NCBI RefSeq assembly: GCF_007474535.1
Contig: NZ_VKNW01000010.1
Location: forward strand, 92,839-156,838
Length of the DNA stretch: 64,000 bases
DNA from: Chryseobacterium echinoideorum
Lineage (GTDB): Bacteria > Bacteroidota > Bacteroidia > Flavobacteriales > Weeksellaceae
Direction of reading: 5' to 3'
In this document: positions 16,483-25,186 of the stretch, piece by piece
How the letters are laid out: each line of letters starts with the position of its first letter
Position numbering within the stretch: position 1 is the first letter of the stretch
Position numbers and translations under genes: made by a program
The notes under the pieces: generated by a model
The model's input: only the letters and a program-made list of their open reading frames with translations
Told to the model about the DNA's origin: nothing
The model's database searches: none

Positions 16483-17604
16483 TTATGAGTCAATCACAGA
16501 TTTCTGATAAACATCATCAAAGAGTTCAGCTATTTTTTTTGCTGAAAAATTTTTCTCCACATACTGGTGAAGTTCTTCTGCAGAATCAAGCCTGTAATTC
16601 CCTTTTAAAATGGTAAGCATTGCTCCGTACAAATCATCATCAGACTGATTAATCAGAATACCCTGATTTTCTTTAATGATCTCAGGAATAGCTCCCACTT
16701 TTGTCGCAATCACCGGAACACCCGAAGAAAGAGACTCCAGCAAAACACAGGAAAAACTCTCATAATCGCTGAATAAGACAAAACAATCACTTTCTCTCAT
16801 TTTTTGTGCAGCTTCAGTGTGAGAAATTTCTCCAAAGACTTTAATGAAATTTTCGGCATTGTTTTTTTTAACTATATCATTCAATCTTTGATAATCTCCG
16901 TCACCGCCAATATGAAGCTCAAAATTATCGGAATCTTTTCTCAACCTTAAAGCTGCATTAATGATCGAATCAGGATTTTTTAACGGAATTAAATTGGAAA
17001 GATGAAAAAATCTAAATGTTGATTTTTCTTTTTTTTCCGGATAGAAGATCTGAGTATTGATGACATTTCCAACTACCGCAAATTGACTTCCAATGTCCAT
17101 CTGCTTTAGACTATTTTTTAGAATATCGCTTACAGGCAATACAAAATCTGCATGTTTTGCAATTGTTTTTGCTAAAAACTTTTCGCCAAATGATAATTGG
17201 GAACGATTAACCGGAAGGAAACCCGACCAATGCTCCGAGATAACAAACGGAATCTGATACTTTTTCTTTAGAAACACTGCAAACAGCATAGTTTTTTGCA
17301 GAATATTGGCGTGAACCAAATCCGGCTTCTGCATCATTCTGAATCCTTTAAGATACGCTTCCATCCTTCGTATAAAATTAAGCGCAGGATTTGACGAATT
17401 TCTGTAATACACCACAAGCGTTCTGATTCCGTTGATGAATTGATCGTCAAATATTAGTTTCTCATTTTGTGAAGGATCACCAATTGCATGAAGAATTTCT
17501 ACCTCATGCAACAGCGCAACAGATTCTGCATGTCTTTGTACAAAATTTCCGTTGGTAGATTCCAACTTATTAGGAAACCATGATGAGATAAAAAGTATTT
17601 TCAT
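16483..17604 (-). CDS. GT4-family glycosyltransferase
   Basis: A 373-residue retaining glycosyltransferase of GT-B fold. The N-terminal domain starts MKILFISSWFPNKLESTNGN. The acceptor side has DLVHANILQKT and PFVISEHWSGF. The nucleotide-sugar domain has LHIGGDGDYQRL and the E-x7-E signature ESFSCVLLE, then GVPVIATKVGAIPEII. The sugar donor cannot be read from sequence. It sits 21 nt before the flippase gene and 6 nt after the ATPase-labelled gene, consistent with one transcript. Confidence 0.9.
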   Translation of the reverse strand: MKILFISSWFPNKLESTNGNFVQRHAESVALLHEVEILHAIGDPSQNEKLIFDDQFINGIRTLVVYYRNSSNPALNFIRRMEAYLKGFRMMQKPDLVHANILQKTMLFAVFLKKKYQIPFVISEHWSGFLPVNRSQLSFGEKFLAKTIAKHADFVLPVSDILKNSLKQMDIGSQFAVVGNVINTQIFYPEKKEKSTFRFFHLSNLIPLKNPDSIINAALRLRKDSDNFELHIGGDGDYQRLNDIVKKNNAENFIKVFGEISHTEAAQKMRESDCFVLFSDYESFSCVLLESLSSGVPVIATKVGAIPEIIKENQGILINQSDDDLYGAMLTILKGNYRLDSAEELHQYVEKNFSAKKIAELFDDVYQKSVIDS

Positions 17605-17610
17605 TTACCG

Positions 17611-18099
17611 TTACTTGATCGAAGCCGCCCAACTTCTTTCCAGAGGCAGAAGAAAATGGCTGATGAAATCAAGATAAGTATTTTTTGAAAAGTCAAAAAC
17701 CTGAATATCTGGTGAAAGCTCGTTATTTCTCAGTTTGGCTTTAAAATCCTGAAGTTTCAGTGTTTTTACTTCGCCATTTTCTACAAAGCTGGCTTTCATT
17801 CTGTCAAACAGCCCAAGCTGATATTCTTCATCAATTTCCCGCATTACTTTTCCTAAAGCATCAATACTGCAGCCTGAAGCTGCTTCTTTTTCTTCGTCCA
17901 CACAAACTACAATAAACTGATTTTTTTCAATTTTAAAAGATGAAGAAAGTGGCTTTCCGTGAGCTGCCCAACCTGCGAGAAAATCATACAGCTTTTCAGT
18001 GATTGTTTTTGCTTCTTTTGTGGTGAAAGGTCTTGAAGCCGGATATATGATGACTCTGTAGTCGTTGGTTTCTACAATGTTTGATTCTTCTATTTTCAT
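17611..18099 (-). CDS. Conserved Bacteroidetes protein often mislabelled 'ABC transporter ATPase'
   Basis: A 162-residue cytosolic protein. Its core (RVIIYPASRPFTTKEAKTI, FLAGWAAHGKPLSSSFKIEK, FIVVCVDEEKEAASGCSIDA) matches a flavobacterial family commonly annotated as an ABC transporter ATPase. No Walker A, signature or Walker B motif is present, so that label cannot be right. The GCSIDA cysteine segment is the strongest conserved feature. Function unknown. It begins the downstream glycan group (6 nt before the glycosyltransferase), although the link may be only positional. Confidence 0.75.
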   Translation of the reverse strand: MKIEESNIVETNDYRVIIYPASRPFTTKEAKTITEKLYDFLAGWAAHGKPLSSSFKIEKNQFIVVCVDEEKEAASGCSIDALGKVMREIDEEYQLGLFDRMKASFVENGEVKTLKLQDFKAKLRNNELSPDIQVFDFSKNTYLDFISHFLLPLERSWAASIK

Positions 18100-18120
18100 A
18101 TCAGATTTTATTTGTTAAAT

Positions 18121-18197
18121 GAAATCGCTTATTTCATACGTTTTGTTTTTCATAAGTGTAGCGATTTCGTTGCCGTAAAATTTAGATAAAATTACGG
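18121..18197. repeat. Two nested inverted repeats between the FkbM and 17611-18099 genes
   Basis: GAAATCGC (18121-18128) pairs with GCGATTTC (18161-18168). It is extended by CTTAT/ATAAG inside the loop. A second hairpin, CCGTAA (18173-18178) with TTACGG (18192-18197), follows and has a T run on the plus strand only. Both flanking genes run on the minus strand, so this is not a simple terminator for them. It could be a structured leader or an operator pair. Confidence 0.45.
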
Positions 18198-18218
18198 TTT
18201 TTTATTGATACATTAAAG

Positions 18219-19043
18219 TTATTTCGATCCCATAAATTCAAAGACCGCGTTATAAGAGTTATCATTTTCGCTGAGAATTTTTATCACTTGATATTCTTTT
18301 TCGGAAAATAATCTTTTGATTTGATCTTCGCTGTAACCCGAGTTTTTTAAAGCTATCTTATTGATTTCGATGATAATTTTCGGTTTAAAATTATTTAAAA
18401 CTTCGCTCATTCCTAATAACTCAGAATACTCTCCTCCTTCAATGTCTATTTTGATTAAATCAATTTTAGAAATGTTTTTGTTTTTTACATAAGTATCAAG
18501 ATCCATACTTTGAACGAGTTCTCTTGCTGTATAATTTGACAGATAAGAAGAAGCCATTCCTACATTATCATAAGCCTCATTATAAAAGATTTCTAAAAAT
18601 CCGGATTCTGAAGAAACAGCAAGATGTTCAAGTCTAACATTATGAATATTGTTTGCTTTCAGATGGGTATTAAAAATTTGATAATTAGGTTTAAAAGCCT
18701 CAAATGCGTATACATTACCGGTTTTACCTACCAATTTTGATGCATTAAGAGAGAACACGCCTATATTTCCACCGACATCAATAAAACAGTCTCCTTCCTT
18801 TAATGTCTTGTATAAATAATCAATCTCAGACTTTTCGTAATCTCCCAGAAAATAAATCTGCTGCTGGATCCAGTCATCAAGATTCAGATTCATTTTAAAT
18901 TGATTTCGATAAACCACATCCTTTTTTACTCCTTTAAAAAGAGGGTAACGGCTAAACAAATACTTATGAAAGGTGAAGTATTTTTTCCTGAAGAAATCAA
19001 TTTTGAAAATAGATCTGAAAATTAAAGCTAAAATACTTCTCAT
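18219..19043 (-). CDS. FkbM family SAM-dependent methyltransferase
   Basis: A 274-residue methyltransferase. SAM motif I is FIDVGGNIGVFSLNASKLVG, followed by the acidic VYAFEAFKPNY. The FkbM-typical DLIKIDIEGGEYSELLG and PKIIIEI segments follow. The family O-methylates sugars or other small acceptors. The nearby flippase and glycosyltransferase suggest a glycan substrate. About 119 nt with two hairpins separate it from the next gene, so co-transcription is uncertain. Confidence 0.9.
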   Translation of the reverse strand: MRSILALIFRSIFKIDFFRKKYFTFHKYLFSRYPLFKGVKKDVVYRNQFKMNLNLDDWIQQQIYFLGDYEKSEIDYLYKTLKEGDCFIDVGGNIGVFSLNASKLVGKTGNVYAFEAFKPNYQIFNTHLKANNIHNVRLEHLAVSSESGFLEIFYNEAYDNVGMASSYLSNYTARELVQSMDLDTYVKNKNISKIDLIKIDIEGGEYSELLGMSEVLNNFKPKIIIEINKIALKNSGYSEDQIKRLFSEKEYQVIKILSENDNSYNAVFEFMGSK

Positions 19044-19134
19044 CTTTTTAATAAATGGGAAAGTTAGTACAAATTATTAAAACAAAACAACTCAAGAATG
19101 ATCCTGAGTTGCTCTATTTTGTAAAGTTAATAGA

Positions 19135-19920
19135 TTATAAGTCTTCAGCTTCAGCCAGAAGTTCTACAATATCTTTCACCTCGACTTCTGTATTTTTATT
19201 AAAATGTTTCACTCCATCGGTAAGCATCGTATTGCAGAAAGGACACCCTGTTGCAATCACTTTAGGCTCAAACGACAAAGCCTCTTCTGTTCTTTCAATA
19301 TTGATATCTTTTTTACCTTTTTCAGGTTCTTTAAACATTTGCGCTCCACCTGCTCCACAGCAAAGTCCATTGGTTTTACAGCGCTTCATTTCTACCAGTT
19401 CGGCATCAAGTTTTTCCAGCAATTCTCTTGGTGCTTCGTACTCGTTATTGGCTCTTCCCAAATAACAAGGATCATGAAAAGTAATTCTTTTTCCTTTAAA
19501 AGCTCCACCTTCAATCTTCAATCTTCCCTCCTCCATCAGTTGTCTCAGAAACTGGGTGTGATGAATAACTTCATAGTTTCCGCCCAAACTTGGATATTCA
19601 TTTTTAAGTGTATTGAAGCAGTGCGGACAAGCGGTAACTATTTTTTTTACTTCGTAGGCATTCAGAATTTCAATATTCGTCATTGCCATCATCTGAAAAA
19701 CAAATTCGTTTCCTGCTCGTTTTGCAGGGTCACCTGTACAGCCTTCTTCCTGACCGAGGACAGCAAATTCTACCCCGATTTTGTTTAATATTTTGCAAAA
19801 AGCTTTTGTGATTTTTTTAGCACGGTCGTCAAAACTTCCCGCACATCCTACCCAAAACAGAACTTCGGGAGATTTACCTTCGGCAGCATAATCTGCCATT
19901 GTTTTTATAGTGAAATCCAT
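19135..19920 (-). CDS. CCG-domain (heterodisulfide reductase subunit B-like) protein
   Basis: A 261-residue protein with two cysteine-rich CCG domains. The first shows VGCAGSFDD, EEGCTGDPAKRAGN and TACPHCFN. The second shows FHDPCYLGR, CKTNGLCCGAGGAQMFKE and ATGCPFCNTML. These bind an Fe-S cluster, as in HdrB, GlpC and LldE. It pairs with the membrane 4Fe-4S protein at 20361-21692, forming a two-protein electron-transfer unit common in Bacteroidetes. The electron donor and acceptor are unknown. A small membrane-protein gene lies between the two. Confidence 0.9.
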   Translation of the reverse strand: MDFTIKTMADYAAEGKSPEVLFWVGCAGSFDDRAKKITKAFCKILNKIGVEFAVLGQEEGCTGDPAKRAGNEFVFQMMAMTNIEILNAYEVKKIVTACPHCFNTLKNEYPSLGGNYEVIHHTQFLRQLMEEGRLKIEGGAFKGKRITFHDPCYLGRANNEYEAPRELLEKLDAELVEMKRCKTNGLCCGAGGAQMFKEPEKGKKDINIERTEEALSFEPKVIATGCPFCNTMLTDGVKHFNKNTEVEVKDIVELLAEAEDL

Positions 19921-19926
19921 AATTGG

Positions 19927-20355
19927 CTACGAATTTTTATTAAATAATTTATTATAAATCTTTTCTATAAAAGTAACTTTACTTTCTAAAAACTGATCTT
20001 GATATGTTTCGATTAAAAACCCTTCTAAATCAATATATTTTTGTCTGTTTAAAATTGAAACAAAAGTATTTGTAGTTAAATTCAGAATTAAGATATGTAA
20101 AGCAAAATTAATTATCAAAAATCTCAATGGCAGAAAAAGTAAAAATTCTGAAGAATTAACTTTCTTTAAAATTAAATATATTATCGCAATAAAAGTCGGC
20201 AATAGCATTACATAATTAAATGTGCTTTCTGAATAATACGTTTTAACAAAAAAAATACTAATAACCAAATACCATAACGAGTTTATAGCAATTAACCAAA
20301 AACACAAAATTAATTCAATTTTATTCTTCTTTAAAAAATTAATTATTTTCAGCAT
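19927..20355 (-). CDS. Small membrane protein of unknown function
   Basis: A 142-residue hydrophobic protein with about four predicted helices (residues 13-35, 44-62, 70-92 and part of the tail) and a charged C-terminus (SKVTFIEKIYNKLFNKNS). It is extremely A+T- and Ile/Asn/Lys-rich compared with its neighbours. It lies between the two halves of an Fe-S electron-transfer pair with 5-6 nt gaps on both sides, so it is co-transcribed with them. No family is recognised. It may be a recent insertion into the operon. Confidence 0.6.
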   Translation of the reverse strand: MLKIINFLKKNKIELILCFWLIAINSLWYLVISIFFVKTYYSESTFNYVMLLPTFIAIIYLILKKVNSSEFLLFLPLRFLIINFALHILILNLTTNTFVSILNRQKYIDLEGFLIETYQDQFLESKVTFIEKIYNKLFNKNS

Positions 20356-20360
20356 TTAAA

Positions 20361-21692
20361 TTAATCTTTTGACCAATTCAGACGGTCTGCCTGATTGTAT
20401 TGCCAAGGTGCAGCATTATTTTCAACATTGGTCATCATCAGATTCAATTCCTGTGGCGCTGCAGATTGTTCCATTACCAAAAATCTTCTCATTTCAAAAA
20501 TAATAGAAAGCGGATCTAATAAAACAGGACAAGCTTCTGTACAGGCATTACAGGTTGTACAAGCCCAAAGTTCTTCTTTCGTAATATAATCGTTGAGCAA
20601 TTTTTTACCATCATCTTCAAACTTTCCGTTTTTATCAATGTTTCTTCCAACTTCTTCCAGACGGTCTCTGGTTTTCATTAAAATTAACCTTGGAGAAAGT
20701 TTCTTGCCCGTAATATTTGCGGGGCAAACTGACGTGCATCTCCCGCATTCTGTACAGGAATAAGCATTCAACAGCTGCACCTGATTCAAATCAAATACAT
20801 CTTCAGCTCCAAACTTTGACGGAGCTTCTTCTGATCCTTCAGCCGGAGCAGCATAAGGATCTGCATTGGGATCCATCATCAGTTTAATTTCTTTCGTAAC
20901 AGAATCTAAATTGTTGAATTTGCCGTACAAATCAAGATTTGCATACCAAGTACTCGGAAACGCTAAAATAATATGTAAATGTTTAGAATAGTAAAGGTAA
21001 TTCATAAAGAAAAGAATCCCCACAAAATGAAACCACCAAGCTGCTCTTTCTACAACCATTAGGAAACCATTATCAAAACTGAAAACTTCTAACAACGGAA
21101 CAAAAGTCATCTCGCTCACCGGAAAGCTGCCATGTTCTGCTAAAGCTCCTCTCTGCTGTAGAATAAGATCGGAAGAATTCATAGTGAAGAATGCAACCAT
21201 TAAAGCAAATTCAATAATTAAAATCCAGTTGGCATCATCTTTTGGCCATCCGAAAAGTTCTTTCATTGTTAATCTTTTCACTCCATAGAAGTTTCTCCGG
21301 ATAAAAAATATAACAACCCCGATAATTACCAAAAGTGCTAACACTTCTAATGTGGCGGTGAAAAAGCTGTAAAATCCATGTCCGAAAACCTGAGCCAGAA
21401 AACGGTGAGTTCCGAAAATACCGTCTACAATAATTTCAATCAATTCGATATTGATGATTACAAAACCTACATAAACGAAAAGGTGAAGAATACCTGCAAC
21501 AGGTCTTTTCACCATTCTGCTTTGTCCCAAAGCCACTCTTGTCATAGTCGCCCATCGTTCAGATTTTCTGTCACTCCGGTCGATCTCTCTTCCTAATCTG
21601 ATGTTTCTGTAAATTTTTTGCAGACTTTTGGCAAAAAGACCGAAACCTGCAATAAGTAATATCAGAAATAAAATATTATCAAGATACTGCAT
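20361..21692 (-). CDS. Membrane (Fe-S)-binding oxidoreductase subunit
   Basis: A 443-residue protein. The N-terminal two-thirds holds about five to six transmembrane helices resembling nitrate reductase gamma/HdrE-type heme-binding regions (HLFVYVGFVIINIELIEI, WWFHFVGILFF). The C-terminal part has two 4Fe-4S motifs, CTECGRCTSVCP and CTTCNACTEACP. It probably passes electrons between the quinone pool and the CCG-domain partner at 19135. The start follows a short untranslated gap after the MCE gene (14 nt). Confidence 0.88.
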   Translation of the reverse strand: MQYLDNILFLILLIAGFGLFAKSLQKIYRNIRLGREIDRSDRKSERWATMTRVALGQSRMVKRPVAGILHLFVYVGFVIINIELIEIIVDGIFGTHRFLAQVFGHGFYSFFTATLEVLALLVIIGVVIFFIRRNFYGVKRLTMKELFGWPKDDANWILIIEFALMVAFFTMNSSDLILQQRGALAEHGSFPVSEMTFVPLLEVFSFDNGFLMVVERAAWWFHFVGILFFMNYLYYSKHLHIILAFPSTWYANLDLYGKFNNLDSVTKEIKLMMDPNADPYAAPAEGSEEAPSKFGAEDVFDLNQVQLLNAYSCTECGRCTSVCPANITGKKLSPRLILMKTRDRLEEVGRNIDKNGKFEDDGKKLLNDYITKEELWACTTCNACTEACPVLLDPLSIIFEMRRFLVMEQSAAPQELNLMMTNVENNAAPWQYNQADRLNWSKD

Positions 21693-21706
21693 AAATATAA
21701 TAGCTA

Positions 21707-22657
21707 TTAGTCCTTATTGTTTTTTCCGAAAACTGAGAAATTGATGTATCTTTTCGGATTTGCCTTCATATCTTCGATCAAAGAATTCAGATTGGTGGAG
21801 GCAGAATTCAGATTGTTATACAATTGATCGTCTTTCATAATTTTACCTAAGCTCCCTTCTCCTCTATCAATTCCTGCAACCACTTTATTCAATTGACCAA
21901 CCGTTTGATCCAAATTGGCAATGGTTTGATTCAGTTGTTTAGTGTCAATACTTTCTGCAAGATTCCCATACTTATCCAAGGTTACCTTTCCGCTCTTCAT
22001 GGTCATGCTTGCTTCATCCAATACTCTTTGAAGTTTAGGATCATTATTTCCTACCAATCTGTTTACACTTCCTGCAGTATTTTCTAAAGCTCCAACTGTT
22101 CGGTTAAGATTATGAAGCAAAATCTTTATTTCTTCCCTGTTTTGTGCGTTCATGATTTGATTGGCATTTGCCATCAAAGAATCTACCCTGTGAAGTACTG
22201 TTTGCAACTGATCTTTTACAGGACCTACCTGCGAAGAAAGGCTATTCATCATTCCTAATTTGAAAGCACCTTTCAGAGTATCCCCATCTTTTGCAATAGG
22301 ACCTCCATAGACGAGATTCACCCTCATTTCTTTTCCAGACATGAGTCCAGGTTCAAATATTTCAAGATTTGAATTTTTTGAAAACTCGAAATTATCATCT
22401 ACCGTTATTTTAACAATGAAATATAATCTGCCATCTGCACCTGTCTGTGGAATAATTTTATCAACCTGCCCTACTTTAAGACCGTTGATTGACACTGGTG
22501 AAGACTGTGCCAAACCTTCAACATTGTCGTATTTTGCATAAAAGATATTGTCTGTTGTAAAAAGACTTCTGCCTTTCATAAACTGGAATAAAATAACAAA
22601 GCCGACAATGGCCAAGAGTGCTATTAAACCTGCTTTTAATTCTTTACTGAATTTCAC
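21707..22657 (-). CDS. MCE/MlaD family lipid-transport protein
   Basis: A 316-residue periplasmic protein anchored by one N-terminal helix (LKAGLIALLAIVGFVILFQF). The MCE domain is at about residues 38-115 (YDNVEGLAQSSPVSINGLKV), followed by a long helical coiled-coil region (LQTVLHRVDSLMANANQIMN, LDQTVGQLNKVVAGIDRGEG). MCE proteins form rings that shuttle phospholipids between membranes together with MlaE/MlaF. Those partners are encoded at 37240-38807 rather than next door. The gene is 14 nt upstream of the Fe-S subunit. Confidence 0.9.
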   Translation of the reverse strand: MKFSKELKAGLIALLAIVGFVILFQFMKGRSLFTTDNIFYAKYDNVEGLAQSSPVSINGLKVGQVDKIIPQTGADGRLYFIVKITVDDNFEFSKNSNLEIFEPGLMSGKEMRVNLVYGGPIAKDGDTLKGAFKLGMMNSLSSQVGPVKDQLQTVLHRVDSLMANANQIMNAQNREEIKILLHNLNRTVGALENTAGSVNRLVGNNDPKLQRVLDEASMTMKSGKVTLDKYGNLAESIDTKQLNQTIANLDQTVGQLNKVVAGIDRGEGSLGKIMKDDQLYNNLNSASTNLNSLIEDMKANPKRYINFSVFGKNNKD

Positions 22658-22733
22658 TTTCTCAATTTTTTCTAATGTAGCAAATATAGCACATTTATAT
22701 TAATGTTTTTCTGTATTGCTATGGGTTAAACGT

Positions 22734-22765
22734 AAAAAAAGTGGCAAAAACTCTGCCACTTTTTT
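22734..22765 (-). terminator. ppiD terminator
   Basis: AGTGGCA (22740-22746) pairs with TGCCACT (22754-22760), flanked by A and T runs on both sides. On the minus strand it follows the ppiD stop codon at 22786. Confidence 0.88.
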
Positions 22766-22785
22766 ATGTATGATTTAAGAATATT

Positions 22786-24927
22786 TTACTGTTGATTTCC
22801 AAGTTTACTCCAGATTTCGATTCTGTAATCATCGATATCTGCATTGTCCTGAAGGCTTTTTAACCAAGCCTGTCCAAACATTCCTGAATTTCTCTGAGTA
22901 ATAGATTCTGTAAACTCTTTTATATCTCCCGGTTGTTTATTGAGTGTTTCGTTCTTTTTAACGATTACATAAACTCCGGTTCCGCCTTCAATCGGGTTAG
23001 AAACTTTTCCTTTAGCGATACCAAATGCAGCTCCTGCAACTTTAGGCTCCATAGCTCCTGCGATATTTGGACTGAGCATATTGATCTGTCCTGATTGTTT
23101 TGTTGTTGCAAACATTTTTGCTACCTGATCCAAATTAGCTGTTTTACCAATTTTTTCTGAGATCTGCTTAGCAGCAAGTTTATTTTGAACCACTGTTTCA
23201 ATCTGCTCTCTTACAGATTCAGGATCTGCAAGACCTTTCTCTTGTTTTCCGTTCAGATAGACAACCACTTTATCTCCTGTTCCTTCTACATTGAATAGTT
23301 CAGAATCTCCTTTTTCTCTTTTCTTATCAAAAGCCCATGCAATGATTTCGGCATCTTTATCTGTTCCTAAACCTTGTAATCTTCCGTCAAATCTTTTAGC
23401 TGTTTTAGCATTAGAGTACTGGAAATTTGATTTTTTAGCAATATTCACAAAATCATTGAATGATTTCCCTAAAACCTGCTGAGCAAACCTTCTTGCTTTT
23501 TTATCAACTTCAGTTTCTGTAGCTTCAGAAGGCTTAACCTCTTTTACAACGTGAGCCACTTTATAGCTCATCGTACCTGCTTTTTTATCTTCTACATTAA
23601 TAATGTGATACCCGAAACTTGTTTCTGCCAATCCTGTAGAACCTTTGGGGTTTGAAGCCAGAAAGTTTAGGTAACCCGGCGCAAACTGACTCTCAGGAGT
23701 AGTCCAGCCAACACTACCGTTTCTTGCTACAGCATTAGGCTCATCAGAAAGTTTAAGACCCTCAGCAAATTTTGCAGGATTTGATTTAATTACTGCCATA
23801 AGGCTATCCGCAATTTTCTTCGCCTGTTCTTTAGTTCTGGTTGCAGTAGATCTTTCCGCACCTTTATAAGCAATTAAAATATGCTTTGACAAAGTAGAAT
23901 CGGAAGGTTTCTTATCAACCAATTTTGAAAGCACGTAGAAATTCTGCTCTTTATATGGTCCGATTACCTGACCGATTGCTGCAGTTCCAATTTTATCTTT
24001 CAATGAAGGAGGCATCTGTGCAGAAGTGATATACTGATTATTGTAAGGCATATCAGAATTTGCCATTACAAACATAGAATCGTTTGTTGTATTCTGGAAA
24101 TTTTCCTTTCCTCCGCTTGCATCAGTTCCCTGAGAAAAAAGCTTGTTAATTTCTTTCTGAACAGCAGCATCGTCTGCCGGACTTGGCTGAGAAGGAAAAT
24201 AGACAATTCCTAAATTTCTGCTTGGTTCTGTTTTAAACATTACCGGATGCTGGTTGATATAATCCTGAAGATCTTTTGTGGTAACTTTAATTTTATTTTT
24301 CTGAAGATAAGAAGCATAATCTACTTTCACAAAATCAATATCTGCAAGCTGATCTCTTTGTTTCATCAATTCCTCAGCTTCTTTTTTACCTGTTGTAATA
24401 CCTGTAGAAATATTAGCAAAAACCTGTCTTGCCATAATTCTGTATTCAATTGTTTTTCTGGTTTTAAGCCACTGATTATATCCGTCCGGATTTGTATTTT
24501 GTAAAGTTTCTACTTCTTTTTTAAGTTCCTGAAGTTTAAAATTCCCCTTCTCATCAAACAACTGCTGATTCTGAGCAAACATCTGATCGTATTGAATCTG
24601 GCTCCAGAACAAATCATCCGTCATCTCGAAGCCCATTTTTTCAAACTGCTGCTTTACGAGCTTAGACTGTACCAAAAGTTGCCAAGCCTGCTCTTCAAGA
24701 CCATTTTTAGGCTGCCCTTGCTGATCTGCCTGCTGCTGCAATACAAAAAGTTGATCGTTAAACTCTTCACGGGTGATTTTTTCACCATTTACTTTACCTA
24801 AAACATCAGGGTTTTTACCAAAAACCTTATCAATGCTTTCAGGATTTACCAAAAAAGCCAAAAGAGCCAGTGCGATTACTCCCATCAAAAGCCAAGGTCT
24901 ACTTCTAATCTGTCCTAAAATTGCCAT
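22786..24927 (-). CDS. ppiD: PpiD/SurA-like periplasmic peptidylprolyl isomerase
   Basis: A 713-residue membrane-anchored chaperone. A single helix near residues 12-28 (WLLMGVIALALLAFLV) anchors it. An SurA_N-type chaperone domain follows (VNGEKITREEFNDQLFVLQQ). The parvulin PPIC domain is at about 340-455 (KHILIAYKGAERST, KLSDEPNAVARNGSVGW, FGYHIINVED). A second PPIC-like segment may lie near 590-680. It assists the folding of exported and outer-membrane proteins. It stands alone, with a terminator behind it and a minus-strand TATTTTCG-like box upstream (plus-strand 24957-24964). Confidence 0.9.
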   Translation of the reverse strand: MAILGQIRSRPWLLMGVIALALLAFLVNPESIDKVFGKNPDVLGKVNGEKITREEFNDQLFVLQQQADQQGQPKNGLEEQAWQLLVQSKLVKQQFEKMGFEMTDDLFWSQIQYDQMFAQNQQLFDEKGNFKLQELKKEVETLQNTNPDGYNQWLKTRKTIEYRIMARQVFANISTGITTGKKEAEELMKQRDQLADIDFVKVDYASYLQKNKIKVTTKDLQDYINQHPVMFKTEPSRNLGIVYFPSQPSPADDAAVQKEINKLFSQGTDASGGKENFQNTTNDSMFVMANSDMPYNNQYITSAQMPPSLKDKIGTAAIGQVIGPYKEQNFYVLSKLVDKKPSDSTLSKHILIAYKGAERSTATRTKEQAKKIADSLMAVIKSNPAKFAEGLKLSDEPNAVARNGSVGWTTPESQFAPGYLNFLASNPKGSTGLAETSFGYHIINVEDKKAGTMSYKVAHVVKEVKPSEATETEVDKKARRFAQQVLGKSFNDFVNIAKKSNFQYSNAKTAKRFDGRLQGLGTDKDAEIIAWAFDKKREKGDSELFNVEGTGDKVVVYLNGKQEKGLADPESVREQIETVVQNKLAAKQISEKIGKTANLDQVAKMFATTKQSGQINMLSPNIAGAMEPKVAGAAFGIAKGKVSNPIEGGTGVYVIVKKNETLNKQPGDIKEFTESITQRNSGMFGQAWLKSLQDNADIDDYRIEIWSKLGNQQ

Positions 24928-25160
24928 TTTATAAATATAGTTTTTATATCAGTGTGCGAAAATACACATTTTTAAGAAATTACAGAAATATATGTTGTGT
25001 TTTTAAAATTTTAAAATTCAAATATCTCTAAAATGGAAATTTTGACCGCATTTCCTGATGAGTAAGAAATGGCATTAATCTTGACAAACTTTCTCACACT
25101 TTACACAAACACTTCTGTAAGAGAAGATTTCGTGAGAGGGTTATAACTACTTTAACTATA

Positions 25161-25177
25161 AATGACAATTTGTCATT
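25161..25177. promoter_or_regulatory. Perfect palindrome just before lon (candidate operator)
   Basis: AATGACA-ATT-TGTCATT is a perfect 7-3-7 inverted repeat ending 9 nt before the lon ATG. Its position, at the presumed transcription start or 5' end, suits a repressor site controlling a stress protease. The binding factor is unknown. Confidence 0.55.
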
Positions 25178-25186
25178 CAATTTATT

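Noticed and set aside
17611..18099. ABC transporter ATPase annotation
   Set aside because: No Walker A, signature or Walker B motif is present. The name is an inherited misannotation.
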